DNA from: an uncultured Collinsella sp.
Lineage (GTDB): Bacteria > Actinomycetota > Coriobacteriia > Coriobacteriales > Coriobacteriaceae
DNA: 64,000 bases
Reading direction: 5' to 3'
Assembly: GCA_902479135.1 (NCBI GenBank)
Contig: CABSNU010000008.1
Span: 1 to 64,000, forward strand
Shown: positions 18,493 to 26,660 of the stretch, piece after piece
Layout of the letters: each line of letters opens with the position of its first letter
Numbering within the stretch: position 1 is the stretch's first letter
Program-made: the position numbers and the translations under genes
Notes under the pieces: model-generated
Seen by the model: only the letters and a program-made list of their open reading frames with translations
The model's database searches: none
Told to the model about the DNA's origin: nothing

Positions 18493-19017
18493 TTAGTTCT
18501 CCTTACCGACGAACATCTCGGAGACCGTCAGGCCACGGCGAGCCGCGACGTCCTCAGGGCTGGAGAGCTCCTTGAGGCCCTCGACGGCAGCCTTGATGAT
18601 GTTGAGGCCGTTGTCGGTACCGAGGGACTTGGACAGGACGTTCTTGATGCCAGCAAGCTCGAAGAGGGGACGCACAGCGCCGCCGGCGATAACGCCGGTA
18701 CCCTCGACAGCGGGCTTGATGATGATGCGGCCGGCACCAAAGTGACCGAGAACCTCGTGCGGGATGGTGCCCTCTTCGGTCACCGGCACGTGGAACATGT
18801 TCTTCTTGGCATCGAGAGACGCCTTGGAGATGGCCAGGGGCACCTCGGCGGACTTGCCCATGCCAACGCCGACGTTGCCCTTGCCGTCGCCAACGACGAC
18901 GAGAGCGACGAGGCTCATGCGACGACCACCCTTGACGGTCTTCGACACGCGGTTGATGTAAACGACGCGCTCCTCGAACTCGGAGGCCTCGCGCTGCTGC
19001 TTCTGATTACGAGCCAT
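18493..19017 (-). CDS. rpsE: 30S ribosomal protein S5
   Basis: Decoding-fidelity protein of the small subunit, 174 residues. The double-stranded RNA binding N-domain (ERVVYINRVSKTVKGGRR) and the C-domain (GTGVIAGGAVRPLFELAG) are complete. Followed by rpmD after two bases. Confidence 0.98.
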   Translation of the reverse strand: MARNQKQQREASEFEERVVYINRVSKTVKGGRRMSLVALVVVGDGKGNVGVGMGKSAEVPLAISKASLDAKKNMFHVPVTEEGTIPHEVLGHFGAGRIIIKPAVEGTGVIAGGAVRPLFELAGIKNVLSKSLGTDNGLNIIKAAVEGLKELSSPEDVAARRGLTVSEMFVGKEN

Positions 19018-19031
19018 GTGCTACATACCTC

Positions 19032-19400
19032 CTAGAACTCGAGACCGGCGGCACGAGCACCGTCGGCGAGGGCCTTGACGCGGCCATGGTAGATACGGCC
19101 ACCGCGATCGAAGGCGACCTTGGTGATGCCGGCCTCGATGGCGCGCTTGCCAACGAGCTGACCGACCTTCTCCGCAGCCTCCTTGTTCGAGGTGTGGGTG
19201 CCCTTGAACTCGGCCTCGAGGGTCGAGGCGGAGACGAGCGTCAGGCTGGAGCCCTTGCTGTCGTCGATGATCTGGGCATAGATGTTGGCGTTAGTACGGG
19301 TCACGCGAAGACGCGGACGCTCGGCGGTACCCGAGACCTTGCCGCGAACACGACGCTGACGACGCTTGAGGCCTTCCAGCTTCGCCTTATGCTTGTTCAT
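19032..19400 (-). CDS. rplR: 50S ribosomal protein L18
   Basis: 5S rRNA binding protein, 122 residues. Basic N-terminus RRQRRVRGKVSGTAERPRL, core TNANIYAQIIDDSKG, and C-terminus FDRGGRIYHGRVKALADGAR are typical. The 75-bp gap from rplF holds a hairpin at 19429-19450 (CCAGCACC pairing with GGTGCTGG) with a T-run some ten bases later on the minus strand; it could attenuate transcription within the operon. Confidence 0.97.
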   Translation of the reverse strand: MNKHKAKLEGLKRRQRRVRGKVSGTAERPRLRVTRTNANIYAQIIDDSKGSSLTLVSASTLEAEFKGTHTSNKEAAEKVGQLVGKRAIEAGITKVAFDRGGRIYHGRVKALADGARAAGLEF

Positions 19401-19475
19401 ACGTAAACTCCTAAAAAGGTTGATCTTGCCAGCACCTGACGGGGTGCTGGTCTTATGCGAGTGAGTCGGTTACGA

Positions 19476-20012
19476 CTACTTGGCGGCCTTACCCAGCTTG
19501 CGGCGGATGTGCTCACCAACGTAGTGGATACCCTTGCCCTTGTAAGGCTCGGGAGGACGATGGCCGCGGATCTCAGCGGCGATCTGACCGACCTGCTGCT
19601 TGTTGATACCCTTGACGTTCACGTGGGTGTTGTCGGGAACCTCGAAGGTGATGCCCTCGGGAGCCTCGACGATCACGGGGTGCGAGAAGCCCAGGGAGAA
19701 CTCGAGGTTCTTGCCCTTCTGCTGCACGCGGTAACCGACGCCGGCGAGCTCGAGCTTCTTCTCGAAGCCCTCGGAAACGCCAACAACCATGTTGTGGATG
19801 AGGGCACGGGTGAGGCCGTGGCGAGCACGGGTCTCACGCTCGTCGTCGGGACGGGAAACGGTGAGGACGTTGTCCTCGACGTTGATAGCGAGCTTCTCAT
19901 AGACATCGAGCTCGAGCTGGCCCTTGGGGCCCTTGACGACAACGTTGTTGCCGTTGACTGCCACTTCGACTCCGGCGGGAATCTGGACAGGCTTATTACC
20001 GATACGAGACAC
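19476..20012 (-). CDS. rplF: 50S ribosomal protein L6
   Basis: Large-subunit protein near the factor-binding centre, 178 residues. MSRIGNKPVQIPAGVEVAVN at the start and KGIHYVGEHIRRKLGKAAK at the end are typical. The start codon is GTG with AAGGAGA upstream. Located between rpsH and rplR as expected. Confidence 0.97.
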   Translation of the reverse strand: MSRIGNKPVQIPAGVEVAVNGNNVVVKGPKGQLELDVYEKLAINVEDNVLTVSRPDDERETRARHGLTRALIHNMVVGVSEGFEKKLELAGVGYRVQQKGKNLEFSLGFSHPVIVEAPEGITFEVPDNTHVNVKGINKQQVGQIAAEIRGHRPPEPYKGKGIHYVGEHIRRKLGKAAK

Positions 20013-20045
20013 GGTGATCTCCTTTCCTTCTACCTACCGAGCGAA

Positions 20046-20444
20046 TTACCAGACGTAAGCGATGATCTCGCCGCCGACGTTGTGCTTGCGAGCATCGCGG
20101 TCGGTCATGACGCCATGGCTGGTGGAAATAATGGCGGTACCAAGGCCACCGCGGACGCGGGGCATGTCGGCAACGCCGGTGTACTTACGCAGGCCCGGCT
20201 TGGAAATGCGGCGGATACCGTTGATGACCTTAGCCTTCTTGGGACCATACTTAAGCGTGATGTGCAGAGTCTTCTGGGGAACGGTGTCCTCGACATCGTA
20301 GCCCTCGATGTAGCCCTCCTCGTGCAGAACACGAGCGATCTCGACGAGCTTCTTGCTGCTCGGCATGGAGACCGTGGCCTTGTTCACAGAGTTAGCGTTA
20401 CGAATGCGCGTAAGCATATCTGCGATCGGGTCTGTAAGGTTCAT
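20046..20444 (-). CDS. rpsH: 30S ribosomal protein S8
   Basis: Central-domain 16S rRNA binding protein, 132 residues; in E. coli it is also the translational repressor of this operon. MNLTDPIADMLTRIRNANSV and STSHGVMTDRDARKHNVGGE are diagnostic. The 119-bp gap from the S14 gene is longer than usual; no conserved repressor target could be recognised in it by eye. Confidence 0.97.
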   Translation of the reverse strand: MNLTDPIADMLTRIRNANSVNKATVSMPSSKKLVEIARVLHEEGYIEGYDVEDTVPQKTLHITLKYGPKKAKVINGIRRISKPGLRKYTGVADMPRVRGGLGTAIISTSHGVMTDRDARKHNVGGEIIAYVW

Positions 20445-20563
20445 ACAGATTCTCCTTCGTTCTTGATGAACACGTGCTCTTGGTTCTTCGCCGCCCTTAA
20501 CGGCAAAGCCTAACTAGCGCGTTTTCCCTGTTCCAAACTGATGCTTGAAACGCTGGTAGTGAC

Positions 20564-20749
20564 TTACCAGCTGGCCTTCTTAACGCCGGGAAGCTCGCCC
20601 TTGAGTGCAAGCTCACGGAAGCAGACACGGCACAGGCCGAACTTGCGGTACACAGAATGCGGACGGCCGCAGCGCTGGCAGCGCGTGTACTCACGAGTAG
20701 AGAACTTCTGCTTGCGATTGCACTTGACGATCATCGATGTCTTAGCCAC
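20564..20749 (-). CDS. rpsZ: 30S ribosomal protein S14, zinc type
   Basis: Short 61-residue S14 of the type Z (rpsN family), with the zinc ligands CQRCGRPHSVYRKFGLCRVC at residues 24-43. MAKTSMIVK at the start is typical. The start codon is GTG with GAGGAGG upstream. The gap to rplE (20750-20828) contains a hairpin with AGCGCCG/CGGCGCT arms. Confidence 0.97.
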   Translation of the reverse strand: MAKTSMIVKCNRKQKFSTREYTRCQRCGRPHSVYRKFGLCRVCFRELALKGELPGVKKASW

Positions 20750-20828
20750 TTATATCCTCCTCACATAGAGTATTGTTCGCCCCAAGCGCCGCCCCCTTGT
20801 GGGAACGGCGCTCATAGGGCAGGTGAAC

Positions 20829-21386
20829 CTATTTCTTGAACGGGAAACCGAAGGCGTCCAGAAGGGCCTTGGCCTCCTCATCGGTATTGGCGGTGGTCAC
20901 GAAAGTGATGTCCATACCACGCTGGTGATCGACGGAGTCGAAGTCGATCTCGGGGAAGATGAGCTGCTCGGTGACGCCCATGGAGAAGTTACCACGGCCG
21001 TCGAAGCTCTTGGCGGAGATGCCGCGGAAGTCGCGGATACGGGGGATCGCGATGGAGGTCAGACGATCGAAGAACTCCCACATACGGTCGCCACGCAGGG
21101 TAACCTTGCAGCCGATCGGCATACCGGCGCGCAGGCGGAAGGTAGCGATGGACTTGCGGGCACGGGTGATCATCGGCTGCTGGCCGGTGATGGCGCGCAG
21201 ATCGCGCACGGCACCGTCGATGGCCTTGGAATCGGTAGCGGCCTCGCCGACACCCATGTTCACGACGATCTTCTCAAACTTGGGGATCATCATGACGTTC
21301 TCGTACTGGAACTTGTCCTGAAGCTGCTGCTTGACCTCGTTGTTGTACTTGGCCTTCAGACGCGGCACATACTTCTCTTCTGCCAT
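20829..21386 (-). CDS. rplE: 50S ribosomal protein L5
   Basis: 5S rRNA binding protein that contacts the P-site tRNA, 185 residues. Recognised by MIPKFEKIVVNMGVGEA, RLRAGMPIGCKVTLRGDRMW and the C-terminus GMDITFVTTANTDEEAKALL. In nearly all bacteria L24 (rplX) is immediately upstream; here rplX is 38.4 kb away, and rplE is the first gene of the downstream half. A candidate promoter is at 21524-21552. Start ATG with AAGGAG upstream. Confidence 0.97.
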   Translation of the reverse strand: MAEEKYVPRLKAKYNNEVKQQLQDKFQYENVMMIPKFEKIVVNMGVGEAATDSKAIDGAVRDLRAITGQQPMITRARKSIATFRLRAGMPIGCKVTLRGDRMWEFFDRLTSIAIPRIRDFRGISAKSFDGRGNFSMGVTEQLIFPEIDFDSVDHQRGMDITFVTTANTDEEAKALLDAFGFPFKK

Positions 21387-21523
21387 TGTTCACTCCTTCT
21401 TGGGGTTTTAAGCACGGGGCGTGGCCACGATGGGTTGTCCTCGTGCCTCCTGGCTGCATCCGCGCCGCTCATGGCATTTCGCGGTTTGGACTCGACGCAG
21501 CAGGAGCCGACAAAACAATCGGT

Positions 21524-21552
21524 ACTATACGCGCATCGGGAGCGTATTTCCA
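21524..21552 (-). promoter_or_regulatory. Candidate promoter for the detached rplE-rplQ half
   Basis: On the minus strand TGGAAA (21547-21552; 4/6 to TTGACA) is followed after exactly 17 bases by TATAGT (21524-21529; 5/6 to TATAAT), about 140 bases before the rplE start. A promoter here would replace the S10/spc promoter lost when the operon was split. The remainder of the 311-bp gap has a weak hairpin near 21411-21446 and an inverted repeat at 21616-21680. Confidence 0.5.
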
Positions 21553-21615
21553 GAAAAACCTCGTCTGCCTGCACAACTCCACAACTCCCCCGCACAAATT
21601 GATCCCCCAAAAGCA

Positions 21616-21680
21616 GTTGCGGTGAAATAGTTCCTGTTTGGCCGCCCGCCGGGCTTATCTAGGAACTATTCCACCGCAAC
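21616..21680. repeat. Inverted repeat TTGCGGTGAAATA family, copy A
   Basis: Arms 21616-21635 and 21661-21680 are 20-bp complements with one mismatch; the outer part reads GTTGCGGTGAAATA. The 25-base loop begins GTTTGGCCGC. The same outer arms occur at 24392-24474 and 59545-59607. It lies 230 bases upstream of rplE, at the left edge of the block that splits the ribosomal operon. Confidence 0.85.
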
Positions 21681-21697
21681 TTATTGATGGGATGAGG

Positions 21698-22741
21698 TTA
21701 GCGCTTGCGGGGGACGAGTTTGGTGCGGCGCAGGTGGATCATCTCGGCGGCGATGGAGATAGCGATCTCCTCGGGGTCCTCGGCCTCGATGGCGACGCCG
21801 ATCGGCAGGTGCAGCTCGTCGATCTGTTCCTGCGTAAAGCCCTCCTGCTCCAGGCGGGCGCGCACAAAGGCCGTCTTACGCCGCGAACCCAAGCAGCCCA
21901 GATAGGCGGGCTTGGCGCGCATAGCCTGAATCACCACGTCGATATCGGACTTGTGACCCGCCGTGGCGACGACCACCAGGTCGCGCGGGCCGATGGGGCA
22001 CTGCTCGCCCAGGTTCTTGTAATCGACCAGACGACGGTCGTAGACGCCGGGCACCCATTCGGGAGTCAGTGTGCCGGGGCGGTCGTCGCACGCCACAACG
22101 GCAAACCCCGCCGCCGTGAGCACGCGCGCCGTCGCGGCACCCACGTGGCCGCAGCCAAAGATATAGGTCAGGCCCTCGGGGCAGAGCGTCTCGATGTGCG
22201 CCGCAGGGATCTCGGAGGCAGCATTGGTGTAGGTGACCTTACTCCCCTCCTCCACCAGCGAAAGCTCGGGGCAGCCCGCAATGGTACGGCGCGATTCCTC
22301 GCCATGGCACTCGGCAACGTCGCCCTCGAGCGCACTCGCGATAAACGGCTCAAAGTCGATGACAAAGTCGCCGATGCGTCGATAGGCCAAGACGTCGGCA
22401 ATCTCTTGGAACAGCGACGCCTGGGTCGCCTCCAGATGCAGGTAGCACAGGCAGATAGCTCCGCCGCAGATCATGCCGGTATCGGAGTTCTCGCCGCCCA
22501 TGGTGTAGCGGACCAGGCGCGAGCGTCCCGCATCCAGTAGCACACGAGCCTCATGCAGCGCAAAAAGCTCAATCTTGCCGCCGCCGATGGTGCCCGCCTG
22601 GCCGCCGTCGGCAAAGACGGCCATCCACGCGCCCACACCGCGCGGGGACGACCCCGCCGTACCGGCCACGACCACGAGCTCGCACGTCTCGCCAGCACGC
22701 AGGGCGGCAAGCGCCGCATTCACAACATCGAGCTTTTCCAT
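21698..22741 (-). CDS. xdhC: XdhC/CoxI family molybdenum hydroxylase accessory protein
   Basis: Accessory protein that in XdhC/CoxI systems binds and sulfurates molybdenum cofactor before insertion into the hydroxylase. 347 residues. The N-terminal XdhC domain shows VVAGTAGSSPRGVGAWM near residue 25 and TIGGGKIE. The C-terminal Rossmann domain starts YIFGCGHVGAATARVL near residue 214 and holds VVATAGHKSD. It lies nine bases after yqeB in the same direction. Its likely client is the hydroxylase encoded at 42526. A role with selenium, as for yqeB and yqeC, is inferred from context. Confidence 0.9.
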   Translation of the reverse strand: MEKLDVVNAALAALRAGETCELVVVAGTAGSSPRGVGAWMAVFADGGQAGTIGGGKIELFALHEARVLLDAGRSRLVRYTMGGENSDTGMICGGAICLCYLHLEATQASLFQEIADVLAYRRIGDFVIDFEPFIASALEGDVAECHGEESRRTIAGCPELSLVEEGSKVTYTNAASEIPAAHIETLCPEGLTYIFGCGHVGAATARVLTAAGFAVVACDDRPGTLTPEWVPGVYDRRLVDYKNLGEQCPIGPRDLVVVATAGHKSDIDVVIQAMRAKPAYLGCLGSRRKTAFVRARLEQEGFTQEQIDELHLPIGVAIEAEDPEEIAISIAAEMIHLRRTKLVPRKR

Positions 22742-22750
22742 TGCCGCCTT

Positions 22751-23545
22751 CTATCCTTTAAAGACATCGGTGAGCATAGCGAGCGCCTCGAGCACGCCGC
22801 CGCCGACCGACGTCGCCTTGTCCGAAATATAGTTGATATAGCCGGCGTCGCCGCGGGGGTCGACGTCGGCGCATTTAAAGCCCTCAGTCACCTGCACGCC
22901 GTTCGCCAAAAGGCCGCGCAGGCAGCCATCGATCTGCGTGCGCATGGGTGTATCGCCCGCGTAGCCAATCACGTCTCCGGCGCTCACGATATCGCCGATC
23001 GCATGGTCGGACCGAAACACGCCGGCGGCGGGGCTGTGGATAACACGCTCTTTGCCATAGCCGGCGATAATGCCCGGCACGCCCGTGTTGGGCTGGGGCG
23101 AGCCTTGGGTAATGACACGGCCGAGAAAATGCCCGCGCATGGTCTCAACCACGGCGTCGCAATCGACCGGCGCGGTAAAGCCCGGCCCCACGGCGATGAC
23201 GGCGGGCGCCATGTCGCGCGTGGTACCCAGGTTGCGCTTGGCAAGGATTGCATCGACCACGGCGGCCGGCTTAAGCTCGTCGAGCATCTTGGCCTGGGGG
23301 TCCACCACGACGGCGACATCCCCGGCCTGGGTAATCCCGAGCGCCTCGACCGGCGTCTGTGCCAAGCGAGCACGAATGCCCTCGACCTCGACCTCTCCTA
23401 AGCGAATGGCCTCGCAAAAACTGATTGTGCGGCGGATGCACGTGGGAACCGCGATATCGGCCATGACGACCGACACACCGGCGCGCACCAAGCGAGCGGC
23501 GACGCCCGTGGCGATATCGCCGGCGCCGCGAACATAAACGAGCAT
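22751..23545 (-). CDS. yqeB: Selenium-dependent molybdenum hydroxylase maturation protein YqeB
   Basis: 264 residues. It belongs to the YqeB/EF2563 family that accompanies selenium-dependent molybdenum hydroxylases and is thought to help install the labile selenium or handle the cofactor; the biochemical step is unproven. The N-terminus VRGAGDIATGVAARLVRAG is a Rossmann-like nucleotide-binding turn. Further conserved segments include GPGFTAPVDCDAVVET. First gene of a two-gene unit with xdhC, divergent from yqeC across a 102-bp promoter region. Confidence 0.88.
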   Translation of the reverse strand: MLVYVRGAGDIATGVAARLVRAGVSVVMADIAVPTCIRRTISFCEAIRLGEVEVEGIRARLAQTPVEALGITQAGDVAVVVDPQAKMLDELKPAAVVDAILAKRNLGTTRDMAPAVIAVGPGFTAPVDCDAVVETMRGHFLGRVITQGSPQPNTGVPGIIAGYGKERVIHSPAAGVFRSDHAIGDIVSAGDVIGYAGDTPMRTQIDGCLRGLLANGVQVTEGFKCADVDPRGDAGYINYISDKATSVGGGVLEALAMLTDVFKG

Positions 23546-23586
23546 TCCCGGGGCACCTCCCTGTGCTACGGTTTGAGCAGAGCAAA

Positions 23587-23639
23587 AGCGGTTCGACCGC
23601 TACTCTGATGATTATTTATTATCACAGTATTATACGGCG
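23587..23639. promoter_or_regulatory. Divergent promoter region between yqeB and yqeC
   Basis: The 102-bp space between two divergent genes contains a perfect palindrome AGCGGTTCGACCGCT (23587-23601), an AT-rich dyad TGATGATTATTTATTATCA, and a -10-like TATTAT shortly before yqeC. It is the only place where the two maturation transcripts can start, so it is a good operator candidate. Confidence 0.45.
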
Positions 23640-23647
23640 GTGAACAG

Positions 23648-24382
23648 ATGGAAACGGTTAGCGGAAACCTTGCCTCCGCGCTCAAAATCGAGCCGGGCAT
23701 TACCGCGATTATCGGCAGCGGCGGCAAGTCGACCTTGCTGAAGACACTGGGGCTCGAGCTCATGCGCGCGGGCGGCCGGGTGCTCCTCTGCACCACCACG
23801 CACATGTTCCCCGTCGCCGGCGTGCCATGGGACGGGTCGAGCCGTCGTCTGGACGCCGTGCCCTGGAAACCGGGAGCTTTGCATGTGCCCGGCTGCACCT
23901 GTGAGGCATGCGCGGGGCTTGCCCGCGGAAGTATCTGCCAGGCGGGCGTCTTGGACCCCGAGACGGGCAAGCTCTCCTCCCCCGCCGAGCCGCTCGACCA
24001 ACTGGCGCGACGCTTTGAGTACGTGCTGGCCGAGGCCGACGGCAGCAAGCGATTTCCACTCAAGGCGCATGCCGTCTGGGAGCCGGTGATTCCCGCCGGC
24101 ACGACCAGCGTCATCTGGGTCGTCGGCGCCTCGGGGCTGGGCAAGCCAGTCGATGAGGCCATCCACCGCCCCGAGCTCTTCTGCGAGCGCTGCGGCTGCG
24201 AGCTCACCGACATCGCCACCCCCGAGCGCGTCGCCCAGGTGCTCAATGCCGAGCTGCGGATGCTGAACCTCAACACCGCCCGCATCATGCTCAACCAAGC
24301 CGACACGCTTGCCGACCCAACGATGGCAGACCGCTTCGAGGCAGCCCTCAACCGCCCCATCATCGCCACCAGCCTCAAGTAG
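23648..24382 (+). CDS. yqeC: Selenium-dependent hydroxylase accessory protein YqeC
   Basis: 244 residues. It belongs to the YqeC family found with YqeB in selenium-dependent molybdenum hydroxylase clusters. A P-loop GSGGKSTLLKTLG is at residues 23-35 and LAEADGSKRFPLKAHA lies near residue 128, so it is probably a nucleotide-dependent maturation factor. A cysteine group (CTCEAC and a third Cys, about residues 83-97) could bind metal or selenium; that is a suggestion. Transcribed opposite to yqeB and convergent with the hydantoinase gene, with a perfect palindrome between the two stop codons. Longer minus-strand frames over it lack family signatures. Confidence 0.88.
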   Translation: METVSGNLASALKIEPGITAIIGSGGKSTLLKTLGLELMRAGGRVLLCTTTHMFPVAGVPWDGSSRRLDAVPWKPGALHVPGCTCEACAGLARGSICQAGVLDPETGKLSSPAEPLDQLARRFEYVLAEADGSKRFPLKAHAVWEPVIPAGTTSVIWVVGASGLGKPVDEAIHRPELFCERCGCELTDIATPERVAQVLNAELRMLNLNTARIMLNQADTLADPTMADRFEAALNRPIIATSLK

Positions 24383-24391
24383 CTGGCACCG

Positions 24392-24474
24392 CCCTCCGCA
24401 GTTGCGGTGAAATACGGACTGTTTGGCCGCTTGACGGCCGCAAACAGTCCGTATTTCACCGCAACTGCGGAGGG
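24392..24474. repeat. Inverted repeat TTGCGGTGAAATA family, copy B
   Basis: Perfect 33-bp arms: 24392-24424 and 24442-24474. Outer part CCCTCCGCA, then GTTGCGGTGAAATA as in copies A and C, then CGGACTGTTTG. The centre again reads GGCCGC, as in copy A. It fills the space between the convergent yqeC and hydantoinase genes and could also stop transcription from both sides. Confidence 0.9.
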
Positions 24475-24492
24475 GGCACGGCATCCTTGCTG

Positions 24493-25860
24493 CTAGCAGG
24501 GGACGTAGCGGCCGGGTTGGGCTCCGGTGGGCTCGCCGTCGCGCGCTGCCAGCACGCCGTTGACGTAGACGGCCTTGGCGCGACCGTGCGCCTCAAAGCC
24601 CTCGAGCGGCGTGTAGTCCACGGCCTGGTGCTGTGTCGCGGCACTGATGGTCCAACGCGCACTCGGATCCCACACGCACACGTCGGCATCGGCGCCCTCG
24701 GCCAGACAGCCCTTACGCGGATACATGCCAAAGACGCGAGCCGGGTTCTCGCTCATCAGACGGCACAGATCCTCGGGGCCCAGCTGTCCCTCAAAGCTCG
24801 TGGCAATCGCGACGGGACGATGCTCCACGCCGGGCCCGCCATTGGGAATCGCACGGAAGTCGTCACGCCCGCGGTCCTTTTGCCCGTGCAGGTTAAAGCT
24901 GCAGTGGTCGGTGGCGATGGTATCGATCTCGCCGGCCACAAGCGCCTCGCGCAGCGCCGCACGGTCGCCCGCATGGCGCAGCGGCGGGCTCATCACATAC
25001 TTGGCACCGGCAAAGCCGTCCTCGCCCTGCTCCAGATAGCAGGTATCGTCGAGCATCAGATACTGAGGGCAGGTCTCGACATAGATATTCTTCTGCCCGC
25101 GCGCCTTGGCAGCACGGATGGCCTCGAGCCCCAGCTTGGTCGAAAGGTGCACTACGTTGACCGGTGCGTCGCCGGCCAGGTGCGCCAGATACAGCAGACG
25201 GCTCACGGCCTCGGCCTCGCACACATCCGGACGGCTGAGCGCATGGCCCTCGGGCCCGTGAATCCCCTGCTCGTACACGCGCTTCTGCAGCGCGTTGACC
25301 AGCGTGCCGTTTTCGCAATGCACGCACAGCATGCCGCCCAGGCGCTTGAGCTCCTCGAGCACCTCGAGCGTCTCGGCATCGTCCAGGCGCAGATGGTCGT
25401 AGGCAAAGTAGGTCTTGAACGACGACACGCCCGCCTCGCGCATGGCCGAGAGGTCGGCGCGGTTGCGGTCGTTCCACTCGGCAAGCGCCATATGAAAGGC
25501 GTAGTTGGCTGTGCAGGTTCCGTCGGCGCGGTGATGCCACTCGGCCAAGGCATCGGGCATGGTCACGCCGCGATCGGCCGTCGCGTAATCCACAATGGTC
25601 GTGGTGCCGCCACAGGCAGCCGCGCGCGTACCGGTCTCAAAGCTATCAGCCGTCCAGTCCATGCCGGTCCAGCACTGCATATGCGTGTGGCCATCGATAA
25701 AGCCGGGGAATACCCAACAGCCCGCGGCATCCTCGACGGTATCGCCCTCGGCCGGCTCAATCGCCGCAGCGATCCGCACGATCTTATCGCCATCCATGGC
25801 AAGATCGGCGCGGCGAAGTCCCTCGGGCGTCACCAGCGCGCCGTTTTTGATGATGATCAT
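24493..25860 (-). CDS. hyuA: Dihydropyrimidinase / D-hydantoinase family amidohydrolase
   Basis: Cyclic-amide hydrolase that opens dihydropyrimidine, hydantoin or related rings; in the E. coli cluster the equivalent is hyuA. 455 residues, dinuclear metal type. Metal ligands HxH in GFIDGHTHMQ near residue 57, the lysine to be carboxylated in SSFKTYFAYD near residue 148, and the aspartate in TDHCSF near residue 313 are present. ATG at 25860 follows AGGAGCAATT. It is 8 bases after mocA. In this cluster it may open a purine-derived ring; that assignment is inferred. Confidence 0.9.
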   Translation of the reverse strand: MIIIKNGALVTPEGLRRADLAMDGDKIVRIAAAIEPAEGDTVEDAAGCWVFPGFIDGHTHMQCWTGMDWTADSFETGTRAAACGGTTTIVDYATADRGVTMPDALAEWHHRADGTCTANYAFHMALAEWNDRNRADLSAMREAGVSSFKTYFAYDHLRLDDAETLEVLEELKRLGGMLCVHCENGTLVNALQKRVYEQGIHGPEGHALSRPDVCEAEAVSRLLYLAHLAGDAPVNVVHLSTKLGLEAIRAAKARGQKNIYVETCPQYLMLDDTCYLEQGEDGFAGAKYVMSPPLRHAGDRAALREALVAGEIDTIATDHCSFNLHGQKDRGRDDFRAIPNGGPGVEHRPVAIATSFEGQLGPEDLCRLMSENPARVFGMYPRKGCLAEGADADVCVWDPSARWTISAATQHQAVDYTPLEGFEAHGRAKAVYVNGVLAARDGEPTGAQPGRYVPC

Positions 25861-25868
25861 AATTGCTC

Positions 25869-26483
25869 CTAGTTTTGGATGAAGTCCGCCACACGATCGA
25901 AGTACGAACAGGCAGCGATATGCTCCGTTATGCGACGTTGCCCCTTGGCGGTGTCGACATCCCACAGCTCGTAGGCGCGTGCCTCAACCAGCGCGACCTC
26001 GTCGCAGTCCTTTAAAATCGAGCCTCCGCCGTCTTTGCCCTCAAGACGCATGAGCGGGGCAAACAGGTGCGCCGGAAAGAGCACCGGGCTCGAGGGCTCG
26101 CCATTGCACGCCAGGCGCACCGGATGCTTGCGGCCGCCTTCGTCAAAGACCCGTACCATTGCCTCAAACGATTCCTGACTCACCAAGGGCTGGTCGCCCG
26201 GCAGGAACATGCAGCCCCTCCAGCCACGGCGCTTTCCCCATAAAAGGCCGGCTTTGATGCTTTGGCTGCGCAGCTCACCATCGTGCAGCACGCACGGACA
26301 ATGCCTGTCCTTGCAAATCTGGGCGACCTCGGGCCAGCGCGTCGAAACCACCATGTCAAAGCCCTTGGGAACCGAATCAATCGTCCGCGCGATCAGCGGC
26401 TCGCCATAAATGTCGGCGAGCATCTTATTGGAGCCAAACCGTTTGCCCTCTCCCGAGGCCATAATGACGCAACCAAGTTTCAT
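25869..26483 (-). CDS. mocA: MobA/MocA-like nucleotidyltransferase
   Basis: NTP-dependent transferase (204 residues) of the MocA/YgfJ family, which forms molybdopterin cytosine dinucleotide in related systems. The nucleotide-binding signature VIMASGEGKRFGSNKML covers residues 7-23, with a second motif FLPGDQPLV near residue 94 carrying the metal-binding Asp. Its position between carbamate kinase and hydantoinase matches use for the molybdenum hydroxylase. Cofactor type (cytosine) is inferred from the family. Confidence 0.88.
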   Translation of the reverse strand: MKLGCVIMASGEGKRFGSNKMLADIYGEPLIARTIDSVPKGFDMVVSTRWPEVAQICKDRHCPCVLHDGELRSQSIKAGLLWGKRRGWRGCMFLPGDQPLVSQESFEAMVRVFDEGGRKHPVRLACNGEPSSPVLFPAHLFAPLMRLEGKDGGGSILKDCDEVALVEARAYELWDVDTAKGQRRITEHIAACSYFDRVADFIQN

Positions 26484-26611
26484 CTCCGTAACCCTCCCCT
26501 GACTGCGTCGGACGTCAACGTTGCTATACCCACCATACCAAGCTCACACTCCGTCGAAACAGGCACGCACTAGTTTTTCAGCGAGCGCTCCTCGGCTCTC
26601 CATAGCACAAA

Positions 26612-26642
26612 GGAGGGCACCCCGCGACGCAGGGCACCCTCC
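26612..26642 (-). terminator. Weak intrinsic terminator or attenuator after carbamate kinase
   Basis: GGAGGG pairs with CCCTCC and, after two mismatches, CCC with GGG; on the minus strand it is followed by TTTGT. It lies between carbamate kinase and mocA and may lower expression of the last two genes of the unit. Confidence 0.45.
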
Positions 26643-26660
26643 TCAATGGTGCAGATATGC

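Noticed and set aside
23566..24484. Two minus-strand frames of 284-297 codons over yqeC
   Set aside because: The plus-strand product has the P-loop and other YqeC signatures; the minus-strand products have none.
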